In this document: one piece after another, positions 1-12,200 of the stretch
Layout: the number at the start of each line of letters is the position of its first letter
Numbering within the stretch: the first letter of the stretch is position 1
NCBI GenBank assembly: GCA_030386875.1
Contig: CM059556.1
Span: forward strand, 39,348,964 to 39,412,963
Length of the DNA stretch: 64,000 bases
Source: Morinoia aosen
Lineage: Eukaryota; Arthropoda; Malacostraca; Amphipoda; Talitridae
Reading direction: 5' to 3'
Position numbers and translations under genes: made by a program
Notes under the pieces: model-generated
Database searches by the model: none
What the model was told of the DNA's origin: nothing
Seen by the model: the letters and a program-made list of their open reading frames with translations, nothing else

Positions 1-915
1 TAAATCTGACATTTGTTGCTCCATTTGCTTAGAATGATATCTTCTGCAGCTAAAGCAATTGTTGATCACCTTCCTGACCAAGGCATTACCTCTAATAATC
101 CAGTACTTCTCTCTCAGAGAAGCCAATGTAGTTTCTCTTCCAAGGTGCCCTACTTTGCAGTGGACTGAGCGTACGAGCGACTCCACAATCGGAGAAGAAG
201 GAGGTAGAACAACAGGGTGTTTATTTTCGTAGGAGGCCGAGGAATTGCCAAAACGGCCACCTACTCTGAGCAAACCAGAAGCGTCCAAGAATGGGTTCAG
301 TTTTCGCATGGGGGAAGATTTTGTTACGTTATTCATAGTAGTTAGTTCACTGATCTCTTTTTGGAAATGCTTCGTTTGAATATACTTTACGATAGCTACT
401 TCTGCTAAGTCCAAGTCGTCGACCGTCACCTTTTTGTTCAATTGGCCCGAGCCGAAACGGAGAAAGTTCTTAAACTTTAGCATACAAGCTACTCGAACTT
501 TCAGTTTGTACCAGTTTGACGTTGCGTTCATAAAGATTTCGAGAGGAGTATCAGCGCTGCTTAGGGTTACGGAGTGACACGCTACAGTAGCTACTTCTTC
601 CTCTAATGAAATGGAGCTGCATGGTTCAACAGGAAATTCTGCCGATACATTGTTTAAGAAGCCAGGGCCACTTGCCCATAAAAGCGACTGAGCAAGGTTC
701 CCCCCGCTGGTGCCACGACTAACCAAGTCCGCCGGGTTATCGTTAGTGGGTACATAACGCCAGTCGTTCGGGTCGGTATAGTTTCTAATGAAGCATACCT
801 TATTACTCACAAAGCGCTTAAAGCGTTTATCATCAGTCTTAATGTACCCTAGTACTGTAGTGCTGTCGCACCAAAAGTATAATTTAGAAATTTCGTAGGT
901 CAGTTCGGTACGGAG
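1..915 (-). CDS. BEL/Pao pol, 3' part: RNase H and integrase N-terminal zinc region (partial)
   Basis: This is the downstream part of the same reading frame as the pol ORF to its right, from which it is separated only by a TAA codon at 916-918. Read on the minus strand it is open to the window edge. It shows an RNase H-type stretch (Tyr-Phe-Trp-Cys-Asp-Ser near the start) and a motif with Asn-Pro-Ala-Asp followed by Ser-Arg-Gly, typical of BEL/Pao and Ty3-like RNase H to integrase linkers. Near the left edge there is an HHCC-like integrase zinc pattern (His-Cys-x3-His, then Cys-x2-Cys). The integrase catalytic core and the 3' LTR lie outside the window. Family assignment is from motif order. 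The stop codon upstream suggests this copy is inactive unless it is read through. Confidence 0.8.
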
Positions 916-3624
916 TTAATTCGCCAATTCTACGCTCAACTTTGCGCCGCAGAGTTCAATTCTCGGGATCCTTTTGAGGGTAGAATTATTCAGAAGCACG
1001 ATACGCGATTTACTAGCAACGAGCGACGCGGACACCGTGTCGTCGTCGTAAACAAATCTCAGATAAGTGCAAGCGCCGTATGCAATTTCGCTTCCATCGC
1101 AAAACGTATGCATTTCGATGGTGCTAGGAGCTTTAGGCAGCATAAAACACCTAGGTACACTTAACTTCTCTAAAGCGTCAATATCCTTCAGCCAAGCAAT
1201 CCAAATTTCAGTCATTGAATCAGGCAGGGGTTCGTCCCAGTGCAGTTTTTTCCTACACGATTCTTGGAACAGTTTTTTTGCTTTAATAAGAACGGGTTGT
1301 GCTAGACCGGTAGGGTCGTATACACAGGCCAGGAATTTTAACAATTTTCTCCTTGTCACAGGCAAGGATACGTTTGCACATTTAGGTTTGCTAATGCTCA
1401 ATTCGTCTTTTCTCTTATCCCACAGCACGCCTAACGCGCGCTCACCGGAAGGGGCCTCACAGAGCGGAGAGACCGTAGAGCCGCAGGTTTGCACATGGTC
1501 GTTGGGGATACGATCAAATTCGCGCTCAACTAAGGGAGAATTACTACGGAATTTAGCGAGGTGAAAACCACCTTCAGAAATTGTTTCCTTTACATCCTTC
1601 GTTAGGCTTATCAATCCTGTTTCCGTATCTTTGGATACTAGGAGGTCATCGACATAAAAGGATTTACAAATAGCTTCCCTAGTTTCCCGCGAACACCGAC
1701 AGTCGCGAGCCGTTTGTTGCAAAGCAAAACTAGCGACGCTAGGGCTACTAGTGGCGCCAAATACATGGACGCGAAGGCGATACTCTGAGATTTCGCCACA
1801 AGAATCGTACCAAAAGAATCTGAGATAGTCAGCATGGTGTTTTGGCACTCGTACCTGATAGAACATTCTTTCTATGTCCGCAATTAGGGCGAAAGTTTCC
1901 TGTCTAAATCTGAGTAGGACGCCTATCAGGTTGCTAGTTAGATCAGGTCCCTGCAATAGACTGGAGTTTAGAGAGACATCGTGATAAGGCAATGAGCAAT
2001 CAAAGACTACGCGCAGAGTACCCTTTTGTTTATGGTAAACTCCGTGGTGAGTCAGGTACCAACATTTACCGCTACTTGTTGACAGCTCATCAGCGGGAAC
2101 CTGCTCTATGTGATTCTGCTCAATCATAGTTTGAAATGATGCTCTGTAGAGCTCAAAATATTGAGAATCTCGTTTGAATCTTTTCTCGGCTTGACAAAAT
2201 CTATTAAAAGCTTGATTGCGATTACAAGGGAAATTAACGTCGTTTGTTTTAAAGGGCAATTCAATTTCATAATGCTTATTAGGCAATCTATTAATACTAG
2301 AGCCGACTTTATCAACAAATTTCAGATCATTTTGAGAGTATTTGTCGTCGGAGTGATCAACAAAATCATGAGCGAAGAGCTTCTCAATCTTTTCGTTAAG
2401 AGCATCAGCGTCTGTTACGGATATACGGTTACAAATCCTGCTGTTACTGCAACGGCCAACTGGACCGTTCACAGTCCACCCCAACAGATGACGGGATGCA
2501 AAGGGTTGATTACCTTCGCCTTTTGCGGTCTCCAACGACATTATTAGCGAGGGAACGTTCATTCCAATCAAAATATCTACGTCTACATTAACGAAATTAA
2601 ATGCAACGTCTTTCAGATGCTGGAAACCCTTTACGTCATCGTATGTAGGAATGTCGTCTTTAGTGAATGGCCAGTTATCAGAACTCCTGGTGTACAAAAC
2701 TGGTACAGTTACAGAAAATGTTCGATCAAGGTCTGATACTTCGAGGTTGTTAACAACACGAGTTGCAAAGGAACCATTTTTCCTCTCCATAGTCATGAGT
2801 TGAACACACGTCTGGTGAGTTTTTATCCCTAGTTTTGGCAGTATGCGCTCATTAACCCAACAATCGCTAGAACCGCTGTCTAATATCACATTCACAGTCA
2901 ATTCGGCGTCGCTACCAATGACTCTCACCTTCGCGGGTAAAACGGGTGAAAGAACCTTCGTCGTTTGTCGGCCAGACAACCGGCGATTACAGAAGGTGGA
3001 GCATGACGTGGTCGTAGCAGGGTCTTTGGAATGGTCGTCTTGACCAGAATTTAGGAAAGACTCTCTCTCTATAGCAGGCGGTTGCCGCTTTGGAGGAGAC
3101 CGAGCATGCATGACTGTGGGATGCGTTCCCTTACACTGGGAACAAACCAGCTTCTGTTGGCAGCTTCTGGACAGGTGGTTAGGTTTCAAACAAGCAAAAC
3201 AAAGCTTATTACTGCGCACGAATGCAGACTTCTCCTCCCGAGGTTTTCGCTTGAAGAAATAGCACCTTTCGAGTGTATGATTCCTTTTGCGACAGCATAG
3301 ACAATACGGTTCCTCGGGGGTGGCATCGTCGATTTTCGTCGATAGAATTCGTCTTTTCACAGGTGGTTTATTCTTAGCACGGTTATCGGATAAGGTGCCG
3401 AATACGGGTTGTTTAAGTACAGCTACTTCCGATCCAATGAACTTGACAAGATGATTCAAAGTGATGGGGGTAGAGTTGTCTAGAAGCTCTTGCGTCTTGC
3501 GCCGCCATCGTTTCCTGAGTTCATAGGGCAGCTTTTCCGTAATTTTAAGTAGTTCAGCCGGACTCTGTAGCTGATTGCTAAAGGAGGAGCTATTTATGCA
3601 AGCCTGGCACTCCAAGAGAAGGTT
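916..3624 (-). CDS. BEL/Pao pol: zinc knuckles, aspartic protease and reverse transcriptase
   Basis: This reading frame of about 900 codons carries the middle of a BEL/Pao polyprotein. Residues are counted from the codon at 3615. Cys/His knuckles lie at about 105-170. A retropepsin-like active site Asp-Ser-Gly is at 246-248, in the DUF1758-type context. The reverse transcriptase spans roughly 520-720, with Tyr-Val-Asp-Asp at 654-657. The start of an RNase H-like domain (Cys-Asp-Gly-Ser) lies near the C terminus. The frame is the same as that of the gag ORF upstream. The two are separated by a single TGA at 3625-3627 and there is no convincing ATG here, so pol would need readthrough or the TGA is a mutation. 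The frame ends at a TAA (916-918), with RNase H sequence continuing beyond it. The product would be a polyprotein in cytoplasmic particles. Confidence 0.93.
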   Translation of the reverse strand, partial: NLLLECQACINSSSFSNQLQSPAELLKITEKLPYELRKRWRRKTQELLDNSTPITLNHLVKFIGSEVAVLKQPVFGTLSDNRAKNKPPVKRRILSTKIDDATPEEPYCLCCRKRNHTLERCYFFKRKPREEKSAFVRSNKLCFACLKPNHLSRSCQQKLVCSQCKGTHPTVMHARSPPKRQPPAIERESFLNSGQDDHSKDPATTTSCSTFCNRRLSGRQTTKVLSPVLPAKVRVIGSDAELTVNVILDSGSSDCWVNERILPKLGIKTHQTCVQLMTMERKNGSFATRVVNNLEVSDLDRTFSVTVPVLYTRSSDNWPFTKDDIPTYDDVKGFQHLKDVAFNFVNVDVDILIGMNVPSLIMSLETAKGEGNQPFASRHLLGWTVNGPVGRCSNSRICNRISVTDADALNEKIEKLFAHDFVDHSDDKYSQNDLKFVDKVGSSINRLPNKHYEIELPFKTNDVNFPCNRNQAFNRFCQAEKRFKRDSQYFELYRASFQTMIEQNHIEQVPADELSTSSGKCWYLTHHGVYHKQKGTLRVVFDCSLPYHDVSLNSSLLQGPDLTSNLIGVLLRFRQETFALIADIERMFYQVRVPKHHADYLRFFWYDSCGEISEYRLRVHVFGATSSPSVASFALQQTARDCRCSRETREAICKSFYVDDLLVSKDTETGLISLTKDVKETISEGGFHLAKFRSNSPLVEREFDRIPNDHVQTCGSTVSPLCEAPSGERALGVLWDKRKDELSISKPKCANVSLPVTRRKLLKFLACVYDPTGLAQPVLIKAKKLFQESCRKKLHWDEPLPDSMTEIWIAWLKDIDALEKLSVPRCFMLPKAPSTIEMHTFCDGSEIAYGACTYLRFVYDDDTVSASLVASKSRIVLLNNSTLKRIPRIELCGAKLSVELAN

Positions 3625-4890
3625 TCACAGGTCATCAGCGCATTCAGGTTTCACCTGAGGCCAAACCGTCAACTTTTCCAGGTAAGCGTTCGTAACCTTA
3701 AAGTCGTTTCCATATTCCTTCTCCAGCAAGTTCTTTGCCGTGGAATAAGCTAAGTCAGGGTTAAGATGAGTGCAAGTGCGTACAAGTTTACGTGCTTTCC
3801 CGCCTGTAAATTGGTCCAAGTAAATCAGTTTTTCGCCCTCGTTAGAGCACTTTGCTTCGATGACTCGAGAGAAATTCAACCAGAAACCACGGAACTTCGT
3901 TATGTCGGATCCGTCGAAGACGTCGATTTCCTTCTTGGGTAAAGAGAGCCTATCGTTATTCATCATAATCGCTGCCGAAAGCTCGTTCTGGCGAGTTAAC
4001 ACATTTACGAACTTATTGTTTATATCTTCATCAACCGTCGCAGGCTGGGATGTCGCTGCAACGTTCGTGCCCGCTGATACGTTGGCGGCAGAGCCGAGTT
4101 CAATGTTCGTGGCTGGTTCGTAACGCATTCCATGTTGCGTGGTCTTCAATATTCCGTGCAAAGGTGGGGGAGTCCCAGTTAGCGAGCCCGTTCTTACTGG
4201 TAGATGTTCAGCTTCATCTGAAATTGATTGTGCGCAGTAATTTTCTATTCTTTCCAGCTCTGCTGATAGCGCAGACAATCTCGTTTCTTGCTGCGCAGTT
4301 GACAGTTTTTTACGTTGTTGTTTAAGGAGTAGAGATTTTTCTTCGTGCTCTTTCATCAATTTCAGTTCTTCGTCTTCCTTGGCTCTTCTAATACGTATCC
4401 GTTGTTCTTCTAATTCCGTCTTCAGACGGTGCTCCTCTATTTCTAGGGCCAAGCTCTGCGACAGAGAAGCTCTATCTGCCAGGTGAGCTGCCCTGACTTC
4501 AGCCAACCGTAGTCGAACGGAAGACGTTCGTGAAACAAGAGAAGATCTTTGAGAGGACGTGGTAGCTCTAGATTGCGCCCTCCTTAGTCTTGCTTCGTCG
4601 TTTAGATTTCCATCGCATGGGTGAATTAATTTTTCAACTCTCTCTCTGAATTCCTTTATAGGCTGGAGGTGAGGTTGTAGCCATTCCTTGTGGTCTTCGC
4701 CGCATGCTTCGTGAAGTGCCTCCAAGCGAGTTAGGTAGTCGTTATACATCTGCTTTATTTCCACCAAATTACTGTTAGAATCTGGCAGCAGTTCTAAAAT
4801 TTCGTTTCTTTTCCTCGTAAGAGAAGCAAGTCGTGCCGAAGGTGGATCGGCATCATCCGAACGGCTTGCTCGTGGTGGTGTTCGTAACAT
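3625..4890 (-). CDS. BEL/Pao Gag
   Basis: 421 codons from an ATG at 4890 to a TGA at 3625-3627. The N-terminal half is charged and helical, with a long Glu/Arg/Lys/Leu-rich coiled-coil-like stretch at about residues 140-235. The C-terminal part has the DUF1759-type Gag signature of BEL/Pao elements (Phe-Asp-Gly-Ser followed by Lys-Phe-x3-Trp, then a Leu-rich segment near residues 320-380). The start is supported because the frame opens there and a GC-rich leader precedes it. The pol frame follows in the same register directly after the TGA, which is consistent with the single Gag-Pol ORF usual in this family having one stop between the two parts. Confidence 0.9.
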   Translation of the reverse strand: MLRTPPRASRSDDADPPSARLASLTRKRNEILELLPDSNSNLVEIKQMYNDYLTRLEALHEACGEDHKEWLQPHLQPIKEFRERVEKLIHPCDGNLNDEARLRRAQSRATTSSQRSSLVSRTSSVRLRLAEVRAAHLADRASLSQSLALEIEEHRLKTELEEQRIRIRRAKEDEELKLMKEHEEKSLLLKQQRKKLSTAQQETRLSALSAELERIENYCAQSISDEAEHLPVRTGSLTGTPPPLHGILKTTQHGMRYEPATNIELGSAANVSAGTNVAATSQPATVDEDINNKFVNVLTRQNELSAAIMMNNDRLSLPKKEIDVFDGSDITKFRGFWLNFSRVIEAKCSNEGEKLIYLDQFTGGKARKLVRTCTHLNPDLAYSTAKNLLEKEYGNDFKVTNAYLEKLTVWPQVKPECADDL

Positions 4891-5740
4891 CGTGAATTAA
4901 AATTTGCAACTATGTAGGCGCCGAAGCGTCCCGGCCGCCTACTGGGCCCCGAACATAAACTGCCACCCTGGGCAGGGCTCAAGGGGCGACGTTTTTCGTT
5001 TACCGCACGTTACACATGTCTTAATTTGCTACCATGGATCTCAAAAAACTCAATTTGAGAGTATAAGCAAGTGGTTGCAAATTTTATTGGCATGTCTGAA
5101 AGAAAAAATACACAAATCATTTAATTGCAAAAATTAATAAATATACGAATAGTCTGAGAAGGAACTACACAATTACACCAGTCATTTGATAAGGAACAAT
5201 TCCACATGCACAAAATTTTAACATTATCGATTGCACAAAGCATTATCTACTTCATTTCAGGATCATACGAATTATTGACTCAAGATACAAAAATCACATA
5301 TGAACAGCAACTGTTTTTTCAGTAGATAATTTATCGACTGAACTATCGAGAAATGTGCCACGCAGCCGTATAACTCAGCAACGCAACAGGAGACTGATAG
5401 GAGACTAGTCAGTAACGCTCGGGATGCTAATCACCACTCATAACGATAACTACACCAATTCAGATACAATCAGCTTGTAATATTTCACCACTATCTCACG
5501 AATAAAGTTTCTTCTACCTAGATACATATCAATGCTCTTGCTAAATACGAACAAATGGGAAGAAGGAAAATACTTATCAGACACTCATAACCTATCGGTA
5601 ACGATTACAACGAAGGTAACAAACAGAAGAGGGAGCAGCGGGGCACACCGACTACAGCCAGCTTAGACCGCGCTATAGCTCGCGCTGCGATGTACATGGC
5701 ATGGCGCCCGGAGCGGCCAATCGGCAGTTACAAAGACACT
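4891..5740 (-). other. Probable BEL/Pao leader and 5' LTR region, boundaries not resolved
   Basis: For a minus-strand element the 5' LTR must lie to the right of gag. Positions 4905-4990 form a GC-rich leader that would contain the primer-binding site. Further right there is an AATAAA-like signal on the minus strand near 5088 and a GC-rich promoter-like patch at 5630-5720. The second LTR is outside the window, so neither LTR end can be fixed by comparison and no primer-binding site could be assigned with confidence. Confidence 0.35.
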
Positions 5741-8700
5741 TTCTTAGCGCATTCCAGCAGTAATGAGTCATTGGATGTACCTCTCATCTTCCCTGGTAGC
5801 GATCTTCAGTTGTCTTCTCACCCTGGTGAAATTTATTTCGTCTTCCTTTTAGACCCAAATCATTCAAAAAATTTTAGAAATCGTTCCAATTTGTGGTGAA
5901 AGGAGCAAACTTTTATGTTCTTCTTGCATTCTAAGTTTCCTAAAATAAAAACCATATTATTCACAATCTCATCACAGTTTTGGGCTTGCAGTTACCTAAA
6001 CCGCTTCTGACAACCACGGTGAATAACATCTAAGCACTGCCGTCCATCCAGCTCATAGAGTCAACCAAACCAAGTTCGTTCGTAAGCTGCCCGATTTGCA
6101 AACCATCAAAATGCCAGCTTTCAACTCTACTGTGCATAACAAAAAATCCTCACTTATATAGCGAAATTATAGCCCATCATGATCAAGAGTCTTCGCAAAC
6201 TACAACAGATATCTGCAGTGGGCAGCTCTATATACAGTGGATCTAAAAGTATTTTGTTTCGAATAATGGATGGATCTTTTCTCTTCACAAAAAGCTCTCA
6301 TTTGGCCTCTTTTTTCCCACACGTCTTCTTTTATAGAGCACCTCAAGAGCTACGAAAAGCAACGATGTTTTGTGTAACTTCTGTCCTGACTTAGGAGCAT
6401 ACCAACTATTATTTTAAAACACAAATTGAACATTGATGTGTATGAAACTTTGTCTTCCTAACTATATTTATGGGTTGTACGCTGTTCTTGGATATTGGCT
6501 TTTGGTAGAGTTGATATCTGATTTTAAACGAAATTAGTCTCGGTTGTACAAAAATAACATATTTCAAACACTATTTTGAGCTTGAAAGTAGCAAACGTCA
6601 AACGTCTGCCAAACTTTTAAGAAATTCCATTTTCTTAAGAGTGTTTTCATTACCTGAAAGAAAAAAAAACCTTTCGACAAAAAAAACATTCTTTTCCTTA
6701 GTAGCGTAAAATGAAATTTCTGTTCAGAGTTCATACGTATGTAGATACTTTTGATTCAATTGTAAAAAAGTTGTTAAAAGTTTTTTTTAATTAAATCTTC
6801 CCCTGAGTCACGAACTCGGTTAGGTTAAAATGTTGAGGACCTGACGTAGTCACTGTCATTATCACAGCTTTTATGTCAATTAACTTCACAGTGAATACAT
6901 TCATCTTGTGAGAGCTCTGGAAGCTGGTAAAAAGTTAGAAGAGCTTCTTCATCTGAGTGAGAGGAAAGCGTCTTGCAGAGTGTTATTCACTGATTCAACA
7001 TTCAAGCCATCAATTAGCACATTATAAGTACGTCCACTCAGTGCTATGAGTCTCGATTCAGGCTATCAATGCTCACGTAATACGATGCGCTTACTCTCTT
7101 GATTCTTTTAATTTTGGCCATCAATACACAAACAACATGGCATAAAAATCCATAACGGGATTTGTGGGATACCTCCGATCTTGAAAAATATTACAGTTCT
7201 CATAAGTATTGTTCGTTCTCAAACATGATATGATCTTTGTTGTCGTAGGCGTACAGTCGTAATTAGGCCTAATTTTTGCTTGGCAGCGGATTTATAGATA
7301 CCTCGAAAATGGAAGTGAAGTATTTTTAAAGCAATTATGATGATTCTTTTGCACTTGAGGTTTGCTTACTCCCCGTGGCTTCTACGCAGTCAATTAGAAC
7401 ATATTTCAGGAGGAATTCTTTCATACATTGCGCATGCCAACTCCCTCTCTCTCTCTGAGATGCATAAACTGGAAAACCATTAGTATAATTTCACCGTAAT
7501 TTTAAACAATTTAAACACTTTAAACAATTTAAACAGCTTGAACAATTTATTTACCACAGGTGATACAGAGGTAGAATGTTTCTTAAGTCTAGTATTATGG
7601 TCAAACTTGAGTATAGCTACCTGTGGGCCCGAACAAGTTAAGTGACTTCTAGGGCATCCTACCATCATCGTTATTTTAGGGTGTACTTCTAATGACAGTA
7701 TCATTTAAAATTTCTTCTCTTTACAAATGTTCCCTCGAGGCCTGCCTCCTGAGCCCGTGGCCTGACTTGGTGTCTCCAGGTCGAATGTGACAAAATTTCA
7801 CACCAAGAGGACGTCAAGCTGTGGAATGTTTTTCTTTTTCTTTATACATTGCCAAACGCATTTACTATTTCTCCCTAATAGTTGATAATTATGTTTGAAT
7901 TGACCTGCGAACTAATTCCAATTTCACACCTGAACGATTATCTTCCCGAGAATGATGTCGTCAAAATGTATATGATCCTCGTGAACTATGTCACGTCAGG
8001 CCGCACTAGGCACAACCATAATTCAGATTGATTTGGAATTTCTTGCATTTTTTATTAGTTTGGTTCTTGTTCGCTCTCTCTTAGCTTGATTACCTCTTAA
8101 ATTCTCTTAACGTAACTTTTTTCTTAAGAATAATTTATTATGTATGATACCGTGTAACCATATAGCAATTATATTACTGACAAATGTTACGCAGCTATTA
8201 GCTTCCTTTAAAAGGTCACATCGAACAAGGAAGTCCTGCCTGTTGACATGCCACTATACCCTAATTTAATTAATGATTCACATAAATTATTTAAATAATG
8301 ACAAAGTGAGAGCTCAAACCTCAGCGCACAGTTATCATGTAAACGATGAGTTTCAAAATTAAGAAATATGGAAGATATTTAATTTCAATTGTTTTTTTTA
8401 AATAGACAATTTTTCTCCTGTTTCAGCACTAAAGATGGAATTTTAATTGAGAAACGTTTGCAATAAATGTAATGTTCGTTTTTACTCTGGTTCTTCTTTT
8501 TATTCTACGAATAAGATTCTCGACGGATCGCGCTATTGGAAATAGAAGAAATTTAGCAATCATAATTTCATTTGAAACTAAAGAAAACTCCTAAATATTT
8601 TGTCCTCATCCATGTTTGGTTTTACATCAGAGTGATGAGAATTTTTTTCAAAATATGGTGTTCTACCTCTTGAATAATTGTGCATTTAAGATTCTAATTT

Positions 8701-9200
8701 ATTTCATATTATTAGAATGAGATTTACCTTAATAACTTTATTTCAGTTTGCGAAAAATACTGGCGCCACAGTTACGATCTACTGAAATTATCTCACTACG
8801 TAGAAGAGATTTTAAGCATTTTTAATATCTTGCTTCACTGACCTGTCATCCAAACAAAGCGAGTTCAATGCATCATCCAAACAATTCAAACTAACATTAT
8901 AGATGGAGTACTTGCAAAATTATTTACATTCGCGACTTCAATATCGGGTAGATTGTCAATTATGATTTTTTTAGTGTTTTCTGTGCATTTTCCATGCACT
9001 CGTCAAGCCTTAATTATTCAACTCTTCGTCTTCAAAGTACATTGGCTTGTTTATAGTTACGATAAAATGTATCAAGTCAGTACTTTTTCTCCTTGACATT
9101 GTTTGAAAGTACGACAACGCAACTATGAAAATGTTTAGGAAGTTGATTAAAATAAAAAATTCTGGAACTTTCTTTAAATGAAGTTAACTCACGATATTTC
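5741..9200. other. Non-coding spacer, no gene seen
   Basis: AT-rich sequence with only short chance reading frames. The one recognisable item is a copy of a dispersed repeat near 7513-7690, listed separately. No conserved exon of the gene family and no transposase or RT motif was found here. Confidence 0.5.
7513..7690 (+). repeat. Dispersed short repeat (family R1), longest copy with 58118-58258
   Basis: The sequence around TTTACCACAGGTGATACAG, followed by a segment with CTACCTGTGGGCCCGAA, recurs at 58118-58258 and 38519-38625 in the same orientation. Its beginning recurs inverted at 35590-35662 and 59232-59302. Copies differ by point changes and length, as expected of a small non-autonomous element. 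Its termini and target duplication could not be defined. Confidence 0.6.
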
Positions 9201-9239
9201 ATTTTTTTCATAATAAAATTCTCTCAAAATAGGAATCAG

Positions 9240-12200
9240 TGAAATGTATTTTTGTATCTGCGCATCTCGAAGCTGAGCCAAGCGCGCGAGGAGGCGTACA
9301 AAATCCCAAGACAATTATAATTTAGCTCGAGTCTCCACTTACTTATTGAGAGCGTACTAAACATGCTAGTCTTAAGTATTCTACAACAACTGAACGAAAT
9401 ATTTTTCAAACTTTAATTCTTCTCAGAAGCAACTAAATTTGATTGGTTCGCAAAAAATTGTGTCCAAAAAACATTGAAACGATTTCTATTTAACTGTGAA
9501 TTTATTGAATATTGATGAAATTTCAATTCACTTAATCCACTGCTTTCTCCCTGACTGACACATGCTGAAATGAAAAACTCGTCGATGAGCTCCCAATATT
9601 GATAATAGACATTTCTTCAGAAGCTGATGATGAGATGGGTGTTTGAAAAAACCAACTGGAAACATGTGAAACATCTCATTTTAATCCTTCCTACGCGTCT
9701 ACGTAAGAAACGGCACTCAAGAAGGAAATCTCAATTCATCACACACAAAGGAATTGTACAAAATAAGGGAAAAAATGGTAAAAGAAGGCACAGCACCCGC
9801 TGGTTCTGGTTAACCTGATGACGACCGAACGAGTAGCAAGTCTGTGTCTCGGTACTGATATGAGTGAAGCTGCTTGCCGGTTACTTCAACCAGGTAAGGA
9901 AATTTAAACAAAATTCAGTTCAGAATAATAATATTTTATTGCACTAGTCTAGCACGAAGACATAAAACTAAACAAAATACTTTAGAGACTCATCGCAGTG
10001 CATTTTTTGCATATAGTTACCAAAAGGACCTGAATAGAAATGATTCATGACTGGTGGAGTTTTTCAACATTCTCACTTCACCTTAAAATGGGCCTGCTAA
10101 CTTTTAACCATCGCAAGTTCCTCGTTGAAGAAATGACACGCACAAACTCGAAGACTTACAGAGTAAGCCTTCTATCAGTCCCGCAGGTCTGATGGCTTTG
10201 CTCCGACACGGACAATAATTATTATAGTTATTGTTCGCAAAATTCTAAATAAGTGGACAGCAGTAGGAACTCTTCGTAACTGGAACAGAAGACGATATGG
10301 ACGACCTCGAGAAGGAAAAAGTGAACGTAACTTTGGGGTCGTGAAAACAGTTATAAAAATAGATGACCATCGTACAGCCAGAAATATCTCAGCTTTCCGA
10401 TGGAGGTTTTACTTATTTTCTCCATAGGACAAAAAATAAGTAATAATAATTAAATGAGAGTTTTCCTTTTATCCCACTCCGTACAGTCACGTTCAATGTG
10501 AGCTCGTGTTCATGTACCACTGTTTTGAAGTTTCATACAGGAAATCCAGTGATTCTAGAACAATTAAATTGTTTGTAAATATCTAGATACGTGCGTAGTC
10601 TGCGTTTCACTCAAAAATGCTACGTGCAAATACTCAAACGACGATCTCAGAAGTTCGAGAAATAACCAAAAATAAGTTGTATTTATTCGCTCCGTTAATT
10701 ACTGTGGTTAATCAAAAATTGAATACACAATCCTCGTTGAGATTCAAAAAATCGACAAAGTAATCATCATCAATGGGCTTAAAATGCATGCCAGTTCAAC
10801 AAGGCTTTTCGTACAGAGAAATGCTGACTTATTAACTTAGTAAGAATTCAGTTTTGTAACCTGGCTAAAAAGATTAGGTTTACTAGATTAAGGAAAAGTG
10901 AATCAATGCAGCACAACTTTAAACAATTTATTTCAAAGTTAATGGGCTCAAATTAGGTTGACTACGATTCGATTATACCATTCATATTTTACGTGCAAAG
11001 CTAATTAAATTATTCTTACGAAATTGTCCCATCATGAACAGAATTATACCATTCATATTTTACGTGCAAAGCTAATTAAATTATTCTTACGAAATTGTCC
11101 CATCATGAACACAATTATACCATTCATATTTCACGTGCAAAGCTAATTAAATTATTCTTACGAAATTGTCCCATCATGAACACAATTATACCATTCATAT
11201 TTCACGTGCAAAGCTAATTAAATTATTCTTACGAAATTGTCCCATCATGAACACAATTATACCATTCATATTTCACGTGCAAAGCTAATTAAATTATTCT
11301 TACGAAATTGTCCCATCATGAACACAATTATACCATTCATATTTCACGTGCAAAGCTAATTAAATTATTCTTACGAAATTGTCCCATCATGAACACAATT
11401 ATACCATTCATATTTCACGTGCAAAGCTAATTAAATTATTCTTACGAAATTGTCCCATCATGAACACAATTATACCATTCATATTTCACGTGCAAAGCTA
11501 ATTAAATTATTCTTACGAAATTGTCCCATCATGAACACAATTATACCATTCATATTTTACGTGCAAAGCTAATTAAATTATTCTTACGAAATTGTCCCAT
11601 CATGAACACAATTATACCATTCATATTTTACGTGCAAAGCTAATTAAATTATTCTTACGAAATTGTCCCATCATGAACACAATATAAACGTATTAGAATT
11701 GACCAGCTTTCTCTGTTCAATGTTTAGCACGGTAACTGCGATGGGTTAAGCTGAAGTTCAGTAATCAGTTCTAATTTAAAGTCAATTGTATTGAACAATT
11801 TTGAAAATATCTAACATTAATTCAATCATGCTTTCATTTAACTTTTATTAATGCTATCTATATACATTAACTCGATCATGCCTTCATTTAATTAACTTTC
11901 ATTAAGTATTCATTAAAATTGAGTTTGTTACTGTAGATCGGTCAGCAGCATTATGAAGATCCCTGAGTGTCTCTTCGCAGGGAACGAGTTAAAAATGTAC
12001 GGAAATCTGTTGAGAAAATCTTATGCATTTGCTATTCAAATAGTGTATTTTACTTTGTCACCCACTTTAATGGCTATTTTTATTATCATTAATATACCCT
12101 TCATTATATTTGACTCACCGTTGGAAAAAGATATTGACGATTGTGTCTGTCAGCTGTCTAATGTGCTCCACTCTGTCATAAAACAGGTCAGTATGCTCCA

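Noticed and set aside
1067..1564. 165-codon plus-strand frame
   Set aside because: Antisense shadow of the BEL/Pao pol region.
10972..11681. Regular repeats resembling a CRISPR array
   Set aside because: The unit is 71 bases with no unique spacers, and the context is eukaryotic.
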